Assembly (NCBI RefSeq): GCF_032341175.1
Contig: NZ_CP135435.1
Coordinates: 1,798,001 to 1,862,000, forward strand
Length of the DNA stretch: 64,000 bases
Direction of reading: 5' to 3'
DNA from: Bacillus sp. DTU_2020_1000418_1_SI_GHA_SEK_038
GTDB taxonomy: Bacteria > Bacillota > Bacilli > Bacillales > Cytobacillaceae
The notes under the pieces are model-generated. The model was given only the letters and a program-made list of their open reading frames with translations. It ran no database searches and had not been told where the DNA came from. Every line of letters starts with the position of its first letter. Within the stretch, counting starts at the first letter, position 1. This document shows, piece after piece, positions 1 through 9,886 of this stretch. The translations under genes were made by a program, and so were the position numbers.

Positions 1-213
1 ATGACAATGGCTCCGCTAACTTCTGATGATGAAATATTGCGATCATGCTTCCAAAAGCTTAAAAGACTGCAAACTGACATACAAGAGTTGAAATTAGAAT
101 ACGCACCTTGTCATGAGCTATCAATGGGTATGTCAAATGACTTCGAGATTGCCATTGAAGAAGGTGCAACAATGATTCGGATAGGAACTGCTCTAGTAGG
201 AAACGAGGAATAG
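1..213 (+). CDS. ylmE: YlmE, PLP-binding YggS/PROSC family protein, C-terminal end only
   Basis: This is the last 70 codons of a gene whose 5' part lies outside the window, so the ATG at base 1 is not the true start. The remaining residues include [27 protein letters not shown], split here as SMGMSNDF, then [17 protein letters not shown]. This is the conserved C-terminus of the YggS/PROSC family, in which Ser-Met-Gly-Met-Ser and Arg-Ile-Gly contact the pyridoxal phosphate phosphate group. The family is involved in PLP homeostasis and has no known catalytic reaction. The gene sits just before sepF, its usual place in Bacillus. The 12-base gap to sepF holds that gene's ribosome binding site, so the two are probably co-transcribed. 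Confidence 0.93.
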   Translation: MTMAPLTSDDEILRSCFQKLKRLQTDIQELKLEYAPCHELSMGMSNDFEIAIEEGATMIRIGTALVGNEE

Positions 214-225
214 GAGGTTAATAAA

Positions 226-672
226 ATGAGCATAAAATCTAAATTTAAAACATTTTTCTTCCTAGATGATGAATACGATGATCGGGAAGAGGAATATATG
301 GAAGAAGAGCCCGAACAACCAAAACAGCCTCAATCTCAAAAACAGCAGGTTCAGAAGAATAATGTAGTCAGTCTTCAAAGTGTTCAAAAGTCCTCCAAGG
401 TGGTTTTAATTGAACCACGTGTGTATGCTGAAGCCCAAGACATTGCTGATCAATTGAAAAACAGAAGAGCAGTTGTCGTTAATTTACAAAGAATTGATCG
501 GGACCAGGCAAAAAGAATTGTGGACTTCTTGAGTGGGACCGTCTATGCAATTGGCGGGGATATCCAGAAAATAGGGACTGATATTTTCTTATGTACACCT
601 GATAATATCGAGGTCTCCGGTAATATTTCGCAAATCATGCAAGAAACTGAATACGAAAGTTCGAGGTGGTAA
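226..672 (+). CDS. sepF: SepF cell division protein
   Basis: SepF is a cytoplasmic FtsZ-binding protein that forms rings, tethers FtsZ to the membrane and helps septum assembly. The 148-residue product has the family layout. A short amphipathic N-terminal segment ([13 protein letters not shown]) would act as membrane anchor, and is followed by an acidic, Gln-rich linker (about residues 14-55). The conserved SepF core runs from about 58 to 140, with the segment [20 protein letters not shown] and the GTVYAIGGD motif. The start is supported by GGAGG about 9 bases upstream. It lies in the ylmE-sepF-ylmG-ylmH-divIVA order typical of Firmicutes. Length agrees with B. subtilis SepF. Confidence 0.96.
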   Translation: MSIKSKFKTFFFLDDEYDDREEEYMEEEPEQPKQPQSQKQQVQKNNVVSLQSVQKSSKVVLIEPRVYAEAQDIADQLKNRRAVVVNLQRIDRDQAKRIVDFLSGTVYAIGGDIQKIGTDIFLCTPDNIEVSGNISQIMQETEYESSRW

Positions 673-678
673 AATTTA

Positions 679-942
679 ATGGGAATTATACTTAGTGTGT
701 TAACATCGATTATCTACTATTATTCATGGGCATTAATCATTTATATTTTATTGTCCTGGTTTCCTAATGCACGGGAGTCAGGAATTGGGCAGTTTTTAGG
801 AAGAATTTGTGAACCGTATTTAGAGCCATTTAGAAAAATTATTCCCCCACTTGGAATGATTGATATATCTCCAATTGTGGCTATTTTAGTTCTGCGCTTT
901 GCATCCAGCGGATTAGCTCAATTGTTCGTTTGGATTGCATAA
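679..942 (+). CDS. ylmG: YlmG, YggT-family membrane protein
   Basis: This is an 87-residue integral membrane protein of the YggT family. Two hydrophobic stretches (about 4-25 and 58-85) flank a conserved loop containing SWFPNAR and a cluster around [16 protein letters not shown], which is the family signature. The molecular role is not established. In Gram-positive bacteria, cyanobacteria and plastids the family is linked to membrane or nucleoid organisation and division, and the position between sepF and ylmH fits that. GAGGTGG, 9-15 bases before the ATG, is the likely ribosome binding site, overlapping the end of sepF. A short GC hairpin followed by T residues lies just downstream. Confidence 0.93.
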   Translation: MGIILSVLTSIIYYYSWALIIYILLSWFPNARESGIGQFLGRICEPYLEPFRKIIPPLGMIDISPIVAILVLRFASSGLAQLFVWIA

Positions 943-954
943 TTTAAGAAGTAT

Positions 955-982
955 TGGGGCTCTTTCAAAGGCCCTTTTTTGT
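955..982 (+). terminator. Weak terminator-like hairpin after ylmG
   Basis: GGGGCTCTTT and AAAGGCCC form an imperfect short hairpin followed by a run of T. Its stability is uncertain, and ylmH starts only 65 bases downstream, so read-through is likely. Confidence 0.4.
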
Positions 983-1047
983 TTTTGAATTTCGAGGGCT
1001 GTGAAAAGAATAATCAAGGAAGCTACTTAAAGGGGAATATTAAGTAA

Positions 1048-1821
1048 ATGTCTGTTTATCAGCACTTTCGACCTGAAGAAAAAGGTTTCATTGATCAGGT
1101 TCTAAACTGGAAGAATTCTGTAGAAATTACATATGCACCGAAATTAACTGAATTTCTGGATCCAAGAGAGCAGGAAATCATCAGACAATTGATTGGAATG
1201 AATAATGATGTAAAGATACATCTGTTTGGCGGATTTGAACTAGCTGAAAGGAAGCGTGCTTTGCTATATCCTGAATACTTACAGCCCGAGGAGGAAGATT
1301 TTCAAATATCTTTATTTGAAGTTGACTATCCCAAAAAGTTTGTTAATTTGGAACATCCTCAAGTGCTTGGCAGCCTTATGTCCCTTGGACTAAAAAGGGT
1401 GAAATATGGTGATATCCTCTTTGAAGGTGATAGTATCCAGTTTTTTGTTACGAGAGACATTGAACACTATATTTCTACTCAATTGAACACAATTGGCAAG
1501 GCCTCAGTCAGCTTAATATATCAGCCTTTAAACAGAGCACTGCAGTCGAAGGAAATATGGTCTGAACAATCTGTAACCTCAACATCTTTACGGTTAGATA
1601 CTGTTGCTTCTGCCATTCATAATATTTCAAGGCAGAAATCTCAAACTTTAATTCAACAAGGTCTTACTAAAGTAAATTGGACTTTAATTGAAAATCCAGC
1701 TTTTGAAGTGAGAGAAAGTGATATAATTTCTATAAGAGGGTATGGACGAGCAAAAATTATTGCTTTGGAAGGAAAGACCAAAAGGGATAAATGGAAAATA
1801 ACTGCGGGAAAACAAAAATAA
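1048..1821 (+). CDS. ylmH: YlmH, S4-domain RNA-binding protein
   Basis: The 257-residue protein begins MSVYQHFRPEEKGFIDQVL, matching the YlmH family start. It ends in an S4 RNA-binding domain (about residues 180-245) with the pattern VNWTLIENPAFEVRESDIIS followed by IRGYGRAKI. Work on Bacillus and related species places YlmH (RqcP2) on the 50S ribosome in ribosome-associated quality control, where it works with RqcH, also encoded in this window at 15256. The division-cluster location is conserved. AAGGGGAA about 12 bases upstream is a plausible ribosome binding site. No truncation is seen. Confidence 0.93.
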   Translation: MSVYQHFRPEEKGFIDQVLNWKNSVEITYAPKLTEFLDPREQEIIRQLIGMNNDVKIHLFGGFELAERKRALLYPEYLQPEEEDFQISLFEVDYPKKFVNLEHPQVLGSLMSLGLKRVKYGDILFEGDSIQFFVTRDIEHYISTQLNTIGKASVSLIYQPLNRALQSKEIWSEQSVTSTSLRLDTVASAIHNISRQKSQTLIQQGLTKVNWTLIENPAFEVRESDIISIRGYGRAKIIALEGKTKRDKWKITAGKQK

Positions 1822-1925
1822 TTATTAAAAATGCAGGATTTTGCTGCAAGTTGTCGAATTTATTTAGATAGGAATTTATTAAATATATACATAAATATAA
1901 CTACCGAATTTGGGAGGTGGCCAAG

Positions 1926-2441
1926 ATGCCATTAACACCGTTGGATATTCATAATAAAGAATTCAGCAAAGGATTCCGAGGTTATGATGAAGATGAAGTA
2001 AATGAATTTCTTGACCAAGTAATTAAAGACTATGAAATTCTGATCAGAGAAAAGAAGGACTTAGAGGAAAGACTGAATGATCAAAACGAACGGATTGGCC
2101 ATTTTACCACAATCGAGGAAACGTTAAATAAATCAATTGTAGTAGCCCAAGAGGCGGCAGAAGAAGTAAGAAGAAACGCACAAAAGGAAGCAAAGCTTAT
2201 CATTAAAGAAGCTGAGAAAAATGCGGATCGAATTGTCAATGAATCATTATCTAAGGCAAGAAAAATTGCCCTTGAAATTGAGGAATTAAAAAAGCAATCA
2301 AAGGTGTTCAGAACTCGCTTTAAAATGCTGATCGAAGCTCAGCTTGATTTGTTAAATAACGATGACTGGGATCATTTGCTCGAATATAAGCTTGATGCTA
2401 CAGAATTAAAATCCGCTCAAGAAGAGGATTCATTAGCTTGA
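1926..2441 (+). CDS. divIVA: DivIVA cell-division and polarity protein
   Basis: DivIVA is a coiled-coil protein that binds negatively curved membrane at septa and poles. In Bacillus it positions MinCD through MinJ and anchors the chromosome during sporulation. The 171-residue product starts MPLTPLDIHNKEFSKGFRGYDEDEVNEF. It retains Phe17 and Arg18, the membrane-inserting pair described for B. subtilis DivIVA. The rest is almost all heptad coiled coil. The ATG at 1926 is preferred over an in-frame GTG at 1917 because the family begins MPLTP and GGGAGGTGG lies just before it. The last codons overlap the -35 box of the ileS promoter. Confidence 0.97.
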   Translation: MPLTPLDIHNKEFSKGFRGYDEDEVNEFLDQVIKDYEILIREKKDLEERLNDQNERIGHFTTIEETLNKSIVVAQEAAEEVRRNAQKEAKLIIKEAEKNADRIVNESLSKARKIALEIEELKKQSKVFRTRFKMLIEAQLDLLNNDDWDHLLEYKLDATELKSAQEEDSLA

Positions 2442-2467
2442 CGAAAGCAGAATATATCGCATATAAT
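2438..2467 (+). promoter_or_regulatory. Sigma-A promoter for ileS leader
   Basis: TTGACG (2438-2443) and TATAAT (2462-2467) are separated by 18 bases. The -35 box overlaps the divIVA stop codon. Transcription would start about 2475, just before the T-box leader. Confidence 0.75.
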
Positions 2468-2494
2468 CTTAAAAAGAATGTAAATTATGAACAT

Positions 2495-2775
2495 TAACTG
2501 TGAGAGGGACAGTACAAATTTCATAGCTTAGATCAATGCTAAGAAAAGCATTGTCAGCGAACCAGGGAAGGTGAGAGCCTGGAGTAAGCGGAAATTTGGA
2601 AGATCACCCTTGAGTTCCTTTGTTGAACATCCTTTAAGGATTAGTAGATAAAGGCGAGTCATTCACGTTAAGAATTTTTAAAGCGGATAGAAAATTAATT
2701 ATTATTCTATCTACAAGGGTGGTACCGCGGGAAATAATACCTTCTCGTCCCTTTTTGGGATGAGGGGTTTTTTTT
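2495..2775 (+). promoter_or_regulatory. T-box riboswitch controlling ileS (isoleucine)
   Basis: The gap between divIVA and ileS holds a complete T-box leader, which senses uncharged tRNA-Ile and prevents termination. The T-box core AGGGTGGTACCGCGG is at about 2716-2730, and its antiterminator bulge pairs with the tRNA CCA end. The stem I region starts near 2495. A likely specifier triplet ATC (isoleucine) is at 2603-2605, within AGATCACC. The intrinsic terminator follows: CTCGTCCC pairs with GGGATGAG (2744-2764), then eight T residues (2768-2775). The specifier assignment rests on reading the stem by eye. The T-box core and terminator are unambiguous. Confidence 0.95.
2740..2775 (+). terminator. 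T-box terminator hairpin
   Basis: This is the rho-independent stem and T run that forms when tRNA-Ile is charged. It is mutually exclusive with the antiterminator formed by the T-box core at 2716-2730. Confidence 0.88.
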
Positions 2776-2867
2776 ATTTTTATAAGCTCTTGCCACATCA
2801 ACAATTGGTTTAATGTTGTTAAAAATGGTAATCATGAAGCTAGTTAAAGCTACGGGAGGAAAAGCAA

Positions 2868-5639
2868 ATGGAATACAAAGATACTTTATTAATGCCAAAA
2901 ACAGAATTTCCAATGCGTGGAAATTTACCGAACCGTGAGCCTGAAATTCAGGCAAAATGGGAAGAAATGAATATTTATGAGAAAGTTCAAGAACGTACGA
3001 AAGGCCGTCCAATGTTTGTTTTGCATGATGGGCCTCCATATGCAAATGGTGATATTCACATTGGCCATGCTTTAAATAAAATTTTAAAAGATATGATTGT
3101 CCGCCATAAGTCAATGAGTGGTTACCATGCCCCATATGTTCCAGGCTGGGATACTCATGGTCTTCCTATTGAACAGGCATTGACGAATAAAGGTGTTAAG
3201 CGTAAGGAAATGACGGTAGCAGAGTTCAGAAAGCTCTGCGAACAATATGCATATGAACAAATTGACAGCCAGCGTACTCAGTTTAAACGTTTGGGTGTAA
3301 GAGGAGATTGGGAAAATCCATATATTACTTTAAAGCCTGAATATGAGGCACAGCAAATCAAGGTTTTTGGAGATATGGCGAAGAAAGGCTATATTTACAA
3401 AGGCTTAAAGCCAGTATATTGGTCCCCATCCTCTGAATCTGCATTAGCAGAAGCAGAAATTGAGTATAAAGATAAGCGTTCTCCATCTATCTATGTAGGC
3501 TTTAAAGTAGCTGATGGCAAGGATGTATTAGAAAAAGACACGAAAATCGTCATTTGGACTACGACACCTTGGACAATTCCTGCTAATCTAGGGATCGCTG
3601 TTCATCCTGAGCTTAAATATGTTGTTGTGGAAGAAAAAGGTCAAAAATATGTTGTTGCAGCTGACCTTTTAGAAGCTGTTACGAAGGAAGTAGAATGGCA
3701 AGATCCTCAAGTAGTAAAAACAGTTCAAGGCTCAGAGCTTGAAAATATTGTTGCTATCCATCCATTATATGGACGCGATTCACTTGTCGTATTAGGGGAA
3801 CACGTTACGATTGATGCAGGAACCGGATGTGTTCATACCGCACCTGGTCACGGGGAAGACGACTTCTATGTTGGTCAGAAGTATGGCCTTGATGTATTAT
3901 GTCCTGTTGATGACCGCGGATATATGACGAAAGAAGCGGAGGGCTTTGAAGGGTTATTTTATGATGAAGCCAATAAATCAATTACGGAAAAACTTGATGA
4001 GGCTGGTGCGTTATTAAAGCTTTCATTCATTACCCATTCCTATCCACATGACTGGAGAACAAAAAAGCCAGTGATTTATCGCGCAACAGCACAATGGTTT
4101 GCTTCCATTAAAGATTTCCGCAAAGAGCTATTGGATGCAATAAATGAAACAAAGTTTGTGCCTGCCTGGGGAGAAACACGATTATTTAATATGGTTCGCG
4201 ACCGTGGAGATTGGTGCATTTCACGTCAGCGAGCATGGGGTGTGCCAATTCCTGTATTTTATGCAGAAAATGGAGAACCTATTATTACCGATGAAACAAT
4301 TGATCATGTTTCTAAATTATTTAGGGAGCATGGTTCAAACATTTGGTTTGAAAAAGAAGCAAAAGATTTACTGCCTGAGGGCTTTACCCATCCTGAAAGT
4401 CCAAATGGAAAGTTTACAAAAGAAACAGATATTATGGATGTTTGGTTCGATTCAGGATCTTCACACCAGGCTGTATTATTAGAGCGAGATGATCTGCAAA
4501 GACCGGCTGATTTATATTTAGAAGGATCAGACCAGTACCGAGGATGGTTTAACTCATCCCTGTCAACAGCAGTTGCTGTTACAGGAAAGGCACCATACAA
4601 AGGGATTCTAAGCCATGGATTTGTCTTAGATGGTGAAGGAAGAAAGATGAGTAAATCATTAGGCAATGTTGTCATTCCAGCCAAGGTAATGAATCAATTA
4701 GGTGCAGATATTTTAAGGCTATGGGTGGCTTCAGTAGATTATCAGGCCGATGTTCGTGTTTCTGATGCGATTCTAAAGCAAGTAACAGAGGTGTACCGCA
4801 AGATTAGAAATACATTCCGATTCTTATTAGGAAATCTTGCTGACTTTGATCCAAGCACAAATACAGTTGCATTTGAAAATCTGCGTGAAGTAGACCAGTT
4901 TATGCTTGTTAAGTTAAATAAATTAGTTAAGACTGTCCGAGAAGCCTATGACAATTACGAGTATGCAGGCATTTATCATGCTGTTAATAATTTCTGTACA
5001 CTTGATTTAAGTGCATTCTATCTCGATTTTGCAAAGGATATTCTATATATTGAAGGAAAAGATCATCCTGATCGCCGAGCTATTCAAACGGTTCTGTATG
5101 AGTGCTTAATTTCCTTGACAAAATTGGTTGCACCTATTCTTTCTCATACAGCTGATGAAGTTTGGAGCTTTATCCCATCAGTAAAAGAAGAAAGTGTTCA
5201 GCTAACAGATATGCCAGAATATAAGGAACTGCCTAACGCTAAAGGGCTGGAAGAAAAATGGACATCATTCATGACACTGCGTGATGATGTTTTGAAAGCT
5301 CTTGAAGAAGCGCGTAATGAAAAGGTAATTGGTAAATCACTTACAGCGAAAGTGACGATGTTTGTGGATGATAAGACGAAGGGCTTACTTGACTCTATTG
5401 ATGAGAATGTCAAACAACTCTTCATTGTTTCAGGGTTTGAAGTGGCTGGCTTGATTGAGGATGCACCTGAAAATGCCCTTAAGTTTGAAAATACAGCAAT
5501 CGTTATTTCTAAAGCAGAAGGGGAAACTTGTGAACGCTGCTGGACTGTAACACCAGAAGTCGGGCAGGTTGAAGAATTTAATACATTATGCTCTAGATGT
5601 GCGGATGTTGTTAAAACGCAATACAGCCATTTAGCTTAA
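2868..5639 (+). CDS. ileS: Isoleucyl-tRNA synthetase
   Basis: IleS charges tRNA-Ile with isoleucine and edits valine. The 923-residue protein is a full-length class I synthetase. It has the HIGH signature at residues 64-67, the CP1 editing insertion in the middle ([16 protein letters not shown]), [12 protein letters not shown], and KMSKS at 593-597. A C-terminal zinc site has two Cys pairs (CERC from 888 and CSRC about 20 residues later), as in bacterial-type IleS. The start has a ribosome binding site GGGAGG 8-13 bases upstream. Expression should be set by the T-box leader before it. Nothing is missing or unusual. Confidence 0.98.
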   Translation: MEYKDTLLMPKTEFPMRGNLPNREPEIQAKWEEMNIYEKVQERTKGRPMFVLHDGPPYANGDIHIGHALNKILKDMIVRHKSMSGYHAPYVPGWDTHGLPIEQALTNKGVKRKEMTVAEFRKLCEQYAYEQIDSQRTQFKRLGVRGDWENPYITLKPEYEAQQIKVFGDMAKKGYIYKGLKPVYWSPSSESALAEAEIEYKDKRSPSIYVGFKVADGKDVLEKDTKIVIWTTTPWTIPANLGIAVHPELKYVVVEEKGQKYVVAADLLEAVTKEVEWQDPQVVKTVQGSELENIVAIHPLYGRDSLVVLGEHVTIDAGTGCVHTAPGHGEDDFYVGQKYGLDVLCPVDDRGYMTKEAEGFEGLFYDEANKSITEKLDEAGALLKLSFITHSYPHDWRTKKPVIYRATAQWFASIKDFRKELLDAINETKFVPAWGETRLFNMVRDRGDWCISRQRAWGVPIPVFYAENGEPIITDETIDHVSKLFREHGSNIWFEKEAKDLLPEGFTHPESPNGKFTKETDIMDVWFDSGSSHQAVLLERDDLQRPADLYLEGSDQYRGWFNSSLSTAVAVTGKAPYKGILSHGFVLDGEGRKMSKSLGNVVIPAKVMNQLGADILRLWVASVDYQADVRVSDAILKQVTEVYRKIRNTFRFLLGNLADFDPSTNTVAFENLREVDQFMLVKLNKLVKTVREAYDNYEYAGIYHAVNNFCTLDLSAFYLDFAKDILYIEGKDHPDRRAIQTVLYECLISLTKLVAPILSHTADEVWSFIPSVKEESVQLTDMPEYKELPNAKGLEEKWTSFMTLRDDVLKALEEARNEKVIGKSLTAKVTMFVDDKTKGLLDSIDENVKQLFIVSGFEVAGLIEDAPENALKFENTAIVISKAEGETCERCWTVTPEVGQVEEFNTLCSRCADVVKTQYSHLA

Positions 5640-5652
5640 TATTTTCACGAGG

Positions 5653-5694
5653 AGGGTCAGACCCCGCAACGTATTTCTTGCGGGATCTGACCCT
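5653..5694. repeat. Palindromic GGGTCAGACCC element, probable terminator or REP-like repeat
   Basis: AGGGTCAGA (5653-5661) pairs with TCTGACCCT (5686-5694), and CCCGCAA (5663-5669) with TTGCGGG (5678-5684). One mismatch separates the stems and the loop is 8 bases. Each arm contains a smaller palindrome of the form GGGTC-N-GACCC. It could end ileS transcription, although only TTTG follows. The nested palindrome resembles REP sequences that RAYT (Y1) transposases recognise in Bacilli; that link is inference. Confidence 0.7.
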
Positions 5695-5728
5695 TTGTTA
5701 ATTGTTGTACTCACTGTAAAAACTTACA

Positions 5729-5758
5729 CTGACTTTAATAAGTGCATGCGGATATAAT
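5729..5758 (+). promoter_or_regulatory. Probable sigma-A promoter before ylyA
   Basis: CTGACT (5729-5734) and a perfect TATAAT (5753-5758) are separated by 18 bases, 32 bases before the ylyA start codon. Confidence 0.55.
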
Positions 5759-5789
5759 AGGTAGAAATAAATAGAACGGAGGAGCATAA

Positions 5790-6077
5790 ATGGATGCCAA
5801 AGCAGAACCCCTTTATTCGGAACTCCGTAAAACACGAATGGAACTTTTAGAAAGGTTAATGGACAATAATTCCTCGTCCCTCATTAAACCAATTATTAAA
5901 GCAGAACTATTAGATGTGGAAGATACATTAAATAAAATTGAATTAGGTCTTTTTGGCAGATGCGAAATTTCAGGTGAGCCTATTCCTGAAGAGCTGCTAA
6001 CTATGGTACCAACAATAAAATCTTTGGACGACTATGGAAAAATCGACAGTTATTTCAGAAAGGGGATATTTCATTAA
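5790..6077 (+). CDS. ylyA: YlyA-like DksA/TraR-family protein
   Basis: This 95-residue protein lies between ileS and lspA, where B. subtilis carries ylyA. Its second half has the DksA/TraR pattern: an acidic helix ELLDVEDTLNKIELGLFGRC, then EISGEPIPEEL. The canonical finger is C-x2-C-G-E-x-I; here the second Cys is Ser (CEIS), and no later Cys pair is present, so zinc binding is probably lost. YlyA of B. subtilis has been described as an RNA polymerase-binding regulator of late forespore genes; the same role here is inference from position and family. GGAGG lies about 7 bases before the ATG. Confidence 0.8.
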   Translation: MDAKAEPLYSELRKTRMELLERLMDNNSSSLIKPIIKAELLDVEDTLNKIELGLFGRCEISGEPIPEELLTMVPTIKSLDDYGKIDSYFRKGIFH

Positions 6078-6109
6078 TAACAGGATTACTGTGTTTTTTA
6101 TAAAGAATG

Positions 6110-6118
6110 TGCTAAAAT
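6110..6118 (+). promoter_or_regulatory. Possible extended -10 promoter before lspA
   Basis: TGCTAAAAT (TG-N-TAAAAT, 6110-6118) fits an extended -10 box. No good -35 box is seen 17 bases upstream, so the call is tentative. Confidence 0.4.
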
Positions 6119-6155
6119 GCAAAGGTAATACAATGAAAATGTGGGGGTTGCCTTT

Positions 6156-6650
6156 GTGTTTTATTACATAATAGCTTTATTTATTATTGCGCTTGATCAA
6201 TTCACGAAATGGCTTATAGTCAAAAACTTTCAATTAGGAGAAAGTGTGGAAGTAATCGAAAATTTCCTCTATATAACCTCTCATCGAAACAAAGGGGCTG
6301 CTTGGGGAATATTGCAAGGGCAAATGTGGTTTTTCTATATAATAACCGTTATTGTTATTATCGGAATCATTTATTACATGCAAAAAGCTGCAAAAGGCAA
6401 ACCTCTGCTAGGTGTATCACTAGGCTTTATGCTAGGAGGGGCGATTGGGAATTTTATTGATCGGGTCATTCACAAAGAAGTCGTTGATTTTATTAACACT
6501 TATATTTTTGGCTATGATTTCCCTGTCTTTAATATTGCCGATTCCGCTTTAGTGATCGGTGTTGCTATGCTTATGATACAAATGCTGCTAGAAGAGAGAG
6601 CGTTGAAAAAGGAGAAATCTCATGGAGAAAATGGAACACATCATTCCTGA
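6156..6650 (+). CDS. lspA: Lipoprotein signal peptidase (signal peptidase II)
   Basis: LspA cleaves the signal peptide from diacylglyceryl-modified prolipoproteins in the membrane. The 164-residue product has four membrane segments and both conserved aspartate blocks. [10 protein letters not shown] carries the first catalytic Asp and [12 protein letters not shown] the second. The N-terminal [14 protein letters not shown] and [11 protein letters not shown] motifs are also present. The GTG at 6156 is chosen over the upstream in-frame GTG at 6141. The family begins with a short FYYxIAL-type leader, and GTGGGGG lies 8-14 bases before it. The 3' end overlaps the next gene by 29 bases. Confidence 0.95.
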   Translation: MFYYIIALFIIALDQFTKWLIVKNFQLGESVEVIENFLYITSHRNKGAAWGILQGQMWFFYIITVIVIIGIIYYMQKAAKGKPLLGVSLGFMLGGAIGNFIDRVIHKEVVDFINTYIFGYDFPVFNIADSALVIGVAMLMIQMLLEERALKKEKSHGENGTHHS

Positions 6651-7527
6651 GGAACAAACGGGTGAAAGAATAGATAAAGTTCTTACATCTTTAAATGAGG
6701 AATGGTCTAGAACACAGGTTCAGCTGTGGATAAAGGATGGGCATGTTCTCATCAACGGACAAAAAATAAAAACAAATTATAAATGCAATAGGAATGACCA
6801 AATAGTAATTCAAATTCCTGAACCAGAAGAATTAGATGTTGTACCGGAAGAAATGGATTTAGAAATTTTTTATGAGGATCAGGATGTATTAGTTGTCAAT
6901 AAACCTAAAGGAATGGTTGTACATCCAGCACCAGGCCATTTAACTGGGACACTTGTTAATGGACTAATGGCACATTGTAAAGATTTGTCCGGAATTAACG
7001 GGGTCATGAGACCAGGGATTGTTCATCGAATTGATAAAGACACTTCTGGATTATTAATGGTAGCAAAAAATGATCTTGCCCATGAAAGTCTTGTAAACCA
7101 GCTTGTTGAAAAAACTGTAACAAGAAAATATAAGGCGATCGTTCATGGCGTAATTCCTCATGATTACGGAACCATTGATGCACCTATCGCACGTGATCAG
7201 AAAGATAGGCAAAGTATGGCTGTCACTGATAATGGAAAAAAAGCCGTTACCCATTTTCATGTGCTTGATCGGTTTAACGATTATACGTTCATTGAATGCC
7301 AGCTGGAAACGGGAAGAACGCACCAAATTCGTGTACATATGAAGTATATAGGCTACCCGCTTGTGGGGGATCCTAAATATGGACCGAGAAAAACACTTGA
7401 TCTTGGGGGACAGGCATTACACGCGGGAATTTTAGGATTTGTCCATCCTAGATCAGGTGAATACCTAGAATTTGAAGCCCCATTACCGGATTATTTCGGG
7501 CAACTAATTGAACAGCTGCAAAAATAA
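6622..7527 (+). CDS. rluD: RluD-family 23S rRNA pseudouridine synthase (YlyB)
   Basis: This enzyme isomerises uridine to pseudouridine in 23S rRNA. The 301-residue protein has an N-terminal S4-type RNA-binding domain (about 12-70). The RluA-family catalytic domain follows, with the motif HRIDKDTSG at 135-143, which carries the catalytic aspartate, and [20 protein letters not shown] near 230. In B. subtilis the gene is ylyB and follows lspA exactly as here. It overlaps lspA by 29 bases and is probably translated from the same mRNA. Assignment to RluD rather than RluA or RluC rests on the S4 domain and the context, so the exact modified position is not proven. Confidence 0.9.
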   Translation: MEKMEHIIPEEQTGERIDKVLTSLNEEWSRTQVQLWIKDGHVLINGQKIKTNYKCNRNDQIVIQIPEPEELDVVPEEMDLEIFYEDQDVLVVNKPKGMVVHPAPGHLTGTLVNGLMAHCKDLSGINGVMRPGIVHRIDKDTSGLLMVAKNDLAHESLVNQLVEKTVTRKYKAIVHGVIPHDYGTIDAPIARDQKDRQSMAVTDNGKKAVTHFHVLDRFNDYTFIECQLETGRTHQIRVHMKYIGYPLVGDPKYGPRKTLDLGGQALHAGILGFVHPRSGEYLEFEAPLPDYFGQLIEQLQK

Positions 7528-7530
7528 TGA

Positions 7531-7559
7531 TTGACATCTAAGTGTATGTAAAATAAAAT
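7531..7559 (+). promoter_or_regulatory. Sigma-A promoter of the pyr operon
   Basis: A perfect TTGACA (7531-7536) and TAAAAT (7554-7559) are separated by exactly 17 bases, three bases after the rluD stop codon. Transcription would begin near 7566 at the head of the pyrR leader. Confidence 0.88.
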
Positions 7560-7565
7560 TACTAT

Positions 7566-8257
<692 letters not shown>

Positions 8258-8269
8258 ATAACCCTTTTT

Positions 8270-8374
8270 AAAAGCAGTCCTGTGAGGCTGACAAAGGGGG
8301 AGACACAAATACAGAATAGTCTTTTACTGTATGCTTGTACCCTCTTTGCGCAAATTTGGCAAAGAGGTTTTTTT
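8270..8374 (+). promoter_or_regulatory. PyrR attenuator 2 (between pyrR and pyrP)
   Basis: The PyrR-binding loop GCAGTCCTGTGAGGCTGACA is at about 8274-8293. The terminator pairs CCTCTTTGC (8341-8349) with GCAAAGAGG (8359-8367), then seven T residues (8368-8374). This is the second of the three attenuators typical of the Bacillus pyr operon. Confidence 0.93.
8341..8374 (+). terminator. Attenuator 2 terminator
   Basis: A nine-pair perfect stem with a 9-base loop is followed by seven T residues. Confidence 0.92.
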
Positions 8375-8432
8375 ATGGCTACACTCTAAAAAAGAAATAG
8401 ACATGAACATCAACTAGTAGGAGAGGTAGATT

Positions 8433-9719
8433 ATGAACAAACCAGTATTAGACATTAAAGATGTACCATCACCAATGCAATGGTTAACTTTAAGTTTACA
8501 GCATTTATTCGCCATGTTCGGCGCAACTGTATTAGTTCCTTATCTTGTTGATTTAGATCCTGCCATAGCGTTAATTTCGAGTGGATTTGGGACATTGGCC
8601 TTCCTAATCATTACACAATGGAAAGTACCAGCTTATTTAGGCTCCTCCTTCGCATATATTTATCCGCTCATAATGGCTGGAAAAGCGGGCGGAATTGGAG
8701 CGATGATGATCGGAAGCTTTATGGTAGGACTCTTGTATGGGGTTGTAGCTCTTATTATTAAAAAAGCGGGCTATCGCTGGCTGATGAATCTTCTGCCGCC
8801 AATTGTTGTCGGTCCAGTGATTATGGTTATCGGATTGGCTTTATCGGGAACAGCGGTAGGAATGGCAATGAATAACCCGGTAACAAGCGAATATAGCATG
8901 CTTCACTTCTCTGTAGCGCTTGTAACATTAGCTGTGACGATTATTTTCTCGGTCTACTTTAAAGGGATGCTCAGCATGATCCCAATCTTAGCAGGAATCA
9001 TCATGGGATATGTATATGCACTTGCAGTAGGAATTGTTGATTTTACAGGTGTACGGGAGGCTGCATGGGTAGAAGTTCCTAACTTTGTCTTCCCATTCGC
9101 TGATTATGATTTAAAGTTCACAGCAGATCTTATGCTCTTAATGCTGCCGGTTGCAATCGTTACAATATCAGAGCATATCGGGCACCAGCTTGTCTTAGGA
9201 AAAGTTGTAAACAAGGATTATATTAAAGACCCTGGTCTACATCGTTCACTTCTAGGAGATGGGACTGCAACGATGATCTCAGCGATCATGGGCGGACCGC
9301 CAAAGACTACGTATGGTGAAAATATCGGGGTACTTGCGATCACAAGAATTTATAGCGTGTTTGTACTAGGCGGTGCAGCTGTTTTAGCGATTATCTTCGG
9401 GTTTATCGGAAAAGTTTCAGCTCTGATAAGCTCCATTCCAACACCTGTTATGGGTGGAGTATCGATTCTCTTATTTGGAATCATCGCCTCATCTGGATTG
9501 AGGATGTTAGTGGACAGCAAAGTAGATTTTGGTGATAAAAGAAATCTAGTGATTTCATCGGTCATCCTCGTCATCGGCATTGGCGGAGCACATGTCGATA
9601 TCGGATCATTTCAGATTCAGGGCATGGCTCTTGCAGCGATTTGCGGAGTGGTTTTAAACTTAATCTTGCCTGGCCGAGAGCCGGTAAAGGATAATATGTT
9701 TGAATCAGAACTAGATTAA
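8433..9719 (+). CDS. pyrP: Uracil permease, NCS2 family
   Basis: PyrP imports uracil with protons. The 428-residue protein is almost wholly hydrophobic, with about 12 to 14 predicted membrane segments. It shows NCS2 family landmarks: LQHLFAMFGATVLVP at the N-terminus, the TM8-like stretch VAIVTISEHIGHQLVLGKV carrying the substrate-binding Glu, and the GDGTATMISAIMGGPPKTTYGENIG segment (read as GDGTATMISAIMGG then PPKTTYGENIG) that follows. The start has AGGAGAGG about 9 bases upstream. It lies between attenuators 2 and 3, so its expression is set by uridine nucleotides. The length equals that of Bacillus PyrP proteins closely enough to call it intact. Confidence 0.96.
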   Translation: MNKPVLDIKDVPSPMQWLTLSLQHLFAMFGATVLVPYLVDLDPAIALISSGFGTLAFLIITQWKVPAYLGSSFAYIYPLIMAGKAGGIGAMMIGSFMVGLLYGVVALIIKKAGYRWLMNLLPPIVVGPVIMVIGLALSGTAVGMAMNNPVTSEYSMLHFSVALVTLAVTIIFSVYFKGMLSMIPILAGIIMGYVYALAVGIVDFTGVREAAWVEVPNFVFPFADYDLKFTADLMLLMLPVAIVTISEHIGHQLVLGKVVNKDYIKDPGLHRSLLGDGTATMISAIMGGPPKTTYGENIGVLAITRIYSVFVLGGAAVLAIIFGFIGKVSALISSIPTPVMGGVSILLFGIIASSGLRMLVDSKVDFGDKRNLVISSVILVIGIGGAHVDIGSFQIQGMALAAICGVVLNLILPGREPVKDNMFESELD

Positions 9720-9740
9720 TTAAACAGTTAACGCCTTTTA

Positions 9741-9863
9741 AGTAAGTCCAGAGAGATTTGAAAGGGTGTTGAAGTGATTGGATCAAAGGAAATCTATTCT
9801 TCCTTTTTCCAACTTGTCTCTTCAACTCTTCAGCACCCTGACAAAATGTCAGGGTGTTTTTTT
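9741..9863 (+). promoter_or_regulatory. PyrR attenuator 3 (between pyrP and pyrB)
   Basis: A divergent PyrR loop, AGTCCAGAGAGATTTGAAAGG, lies at about 9745-9765. The terminator pairs CACCCTGACA (9834-9843) with TGTCAGGGTG (9847-9856), then seven T residues. GGGTGTTGAAG near 9764 can pair with CTTCAGCACCC near 9829 to make the antiterminator-like alternative. Confidence 0.92.
9834..9863 (+). terminator. Attenuator 3 terminator
   Basis: A ten-pair perfect stem with a 3-base loop is followed by seven T residues. Confidence 0.93.
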
Positions 9864-9886
9864 AGAAGATAAGGGAGGGTTTATGA

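Noticed and set aside
2707..3135. 142-codon minus-strand frame across the T-box and the start of ileS
   Set aside because: It is antisense to the T-box core and the HIGH motif region of ileS; no supporting features.
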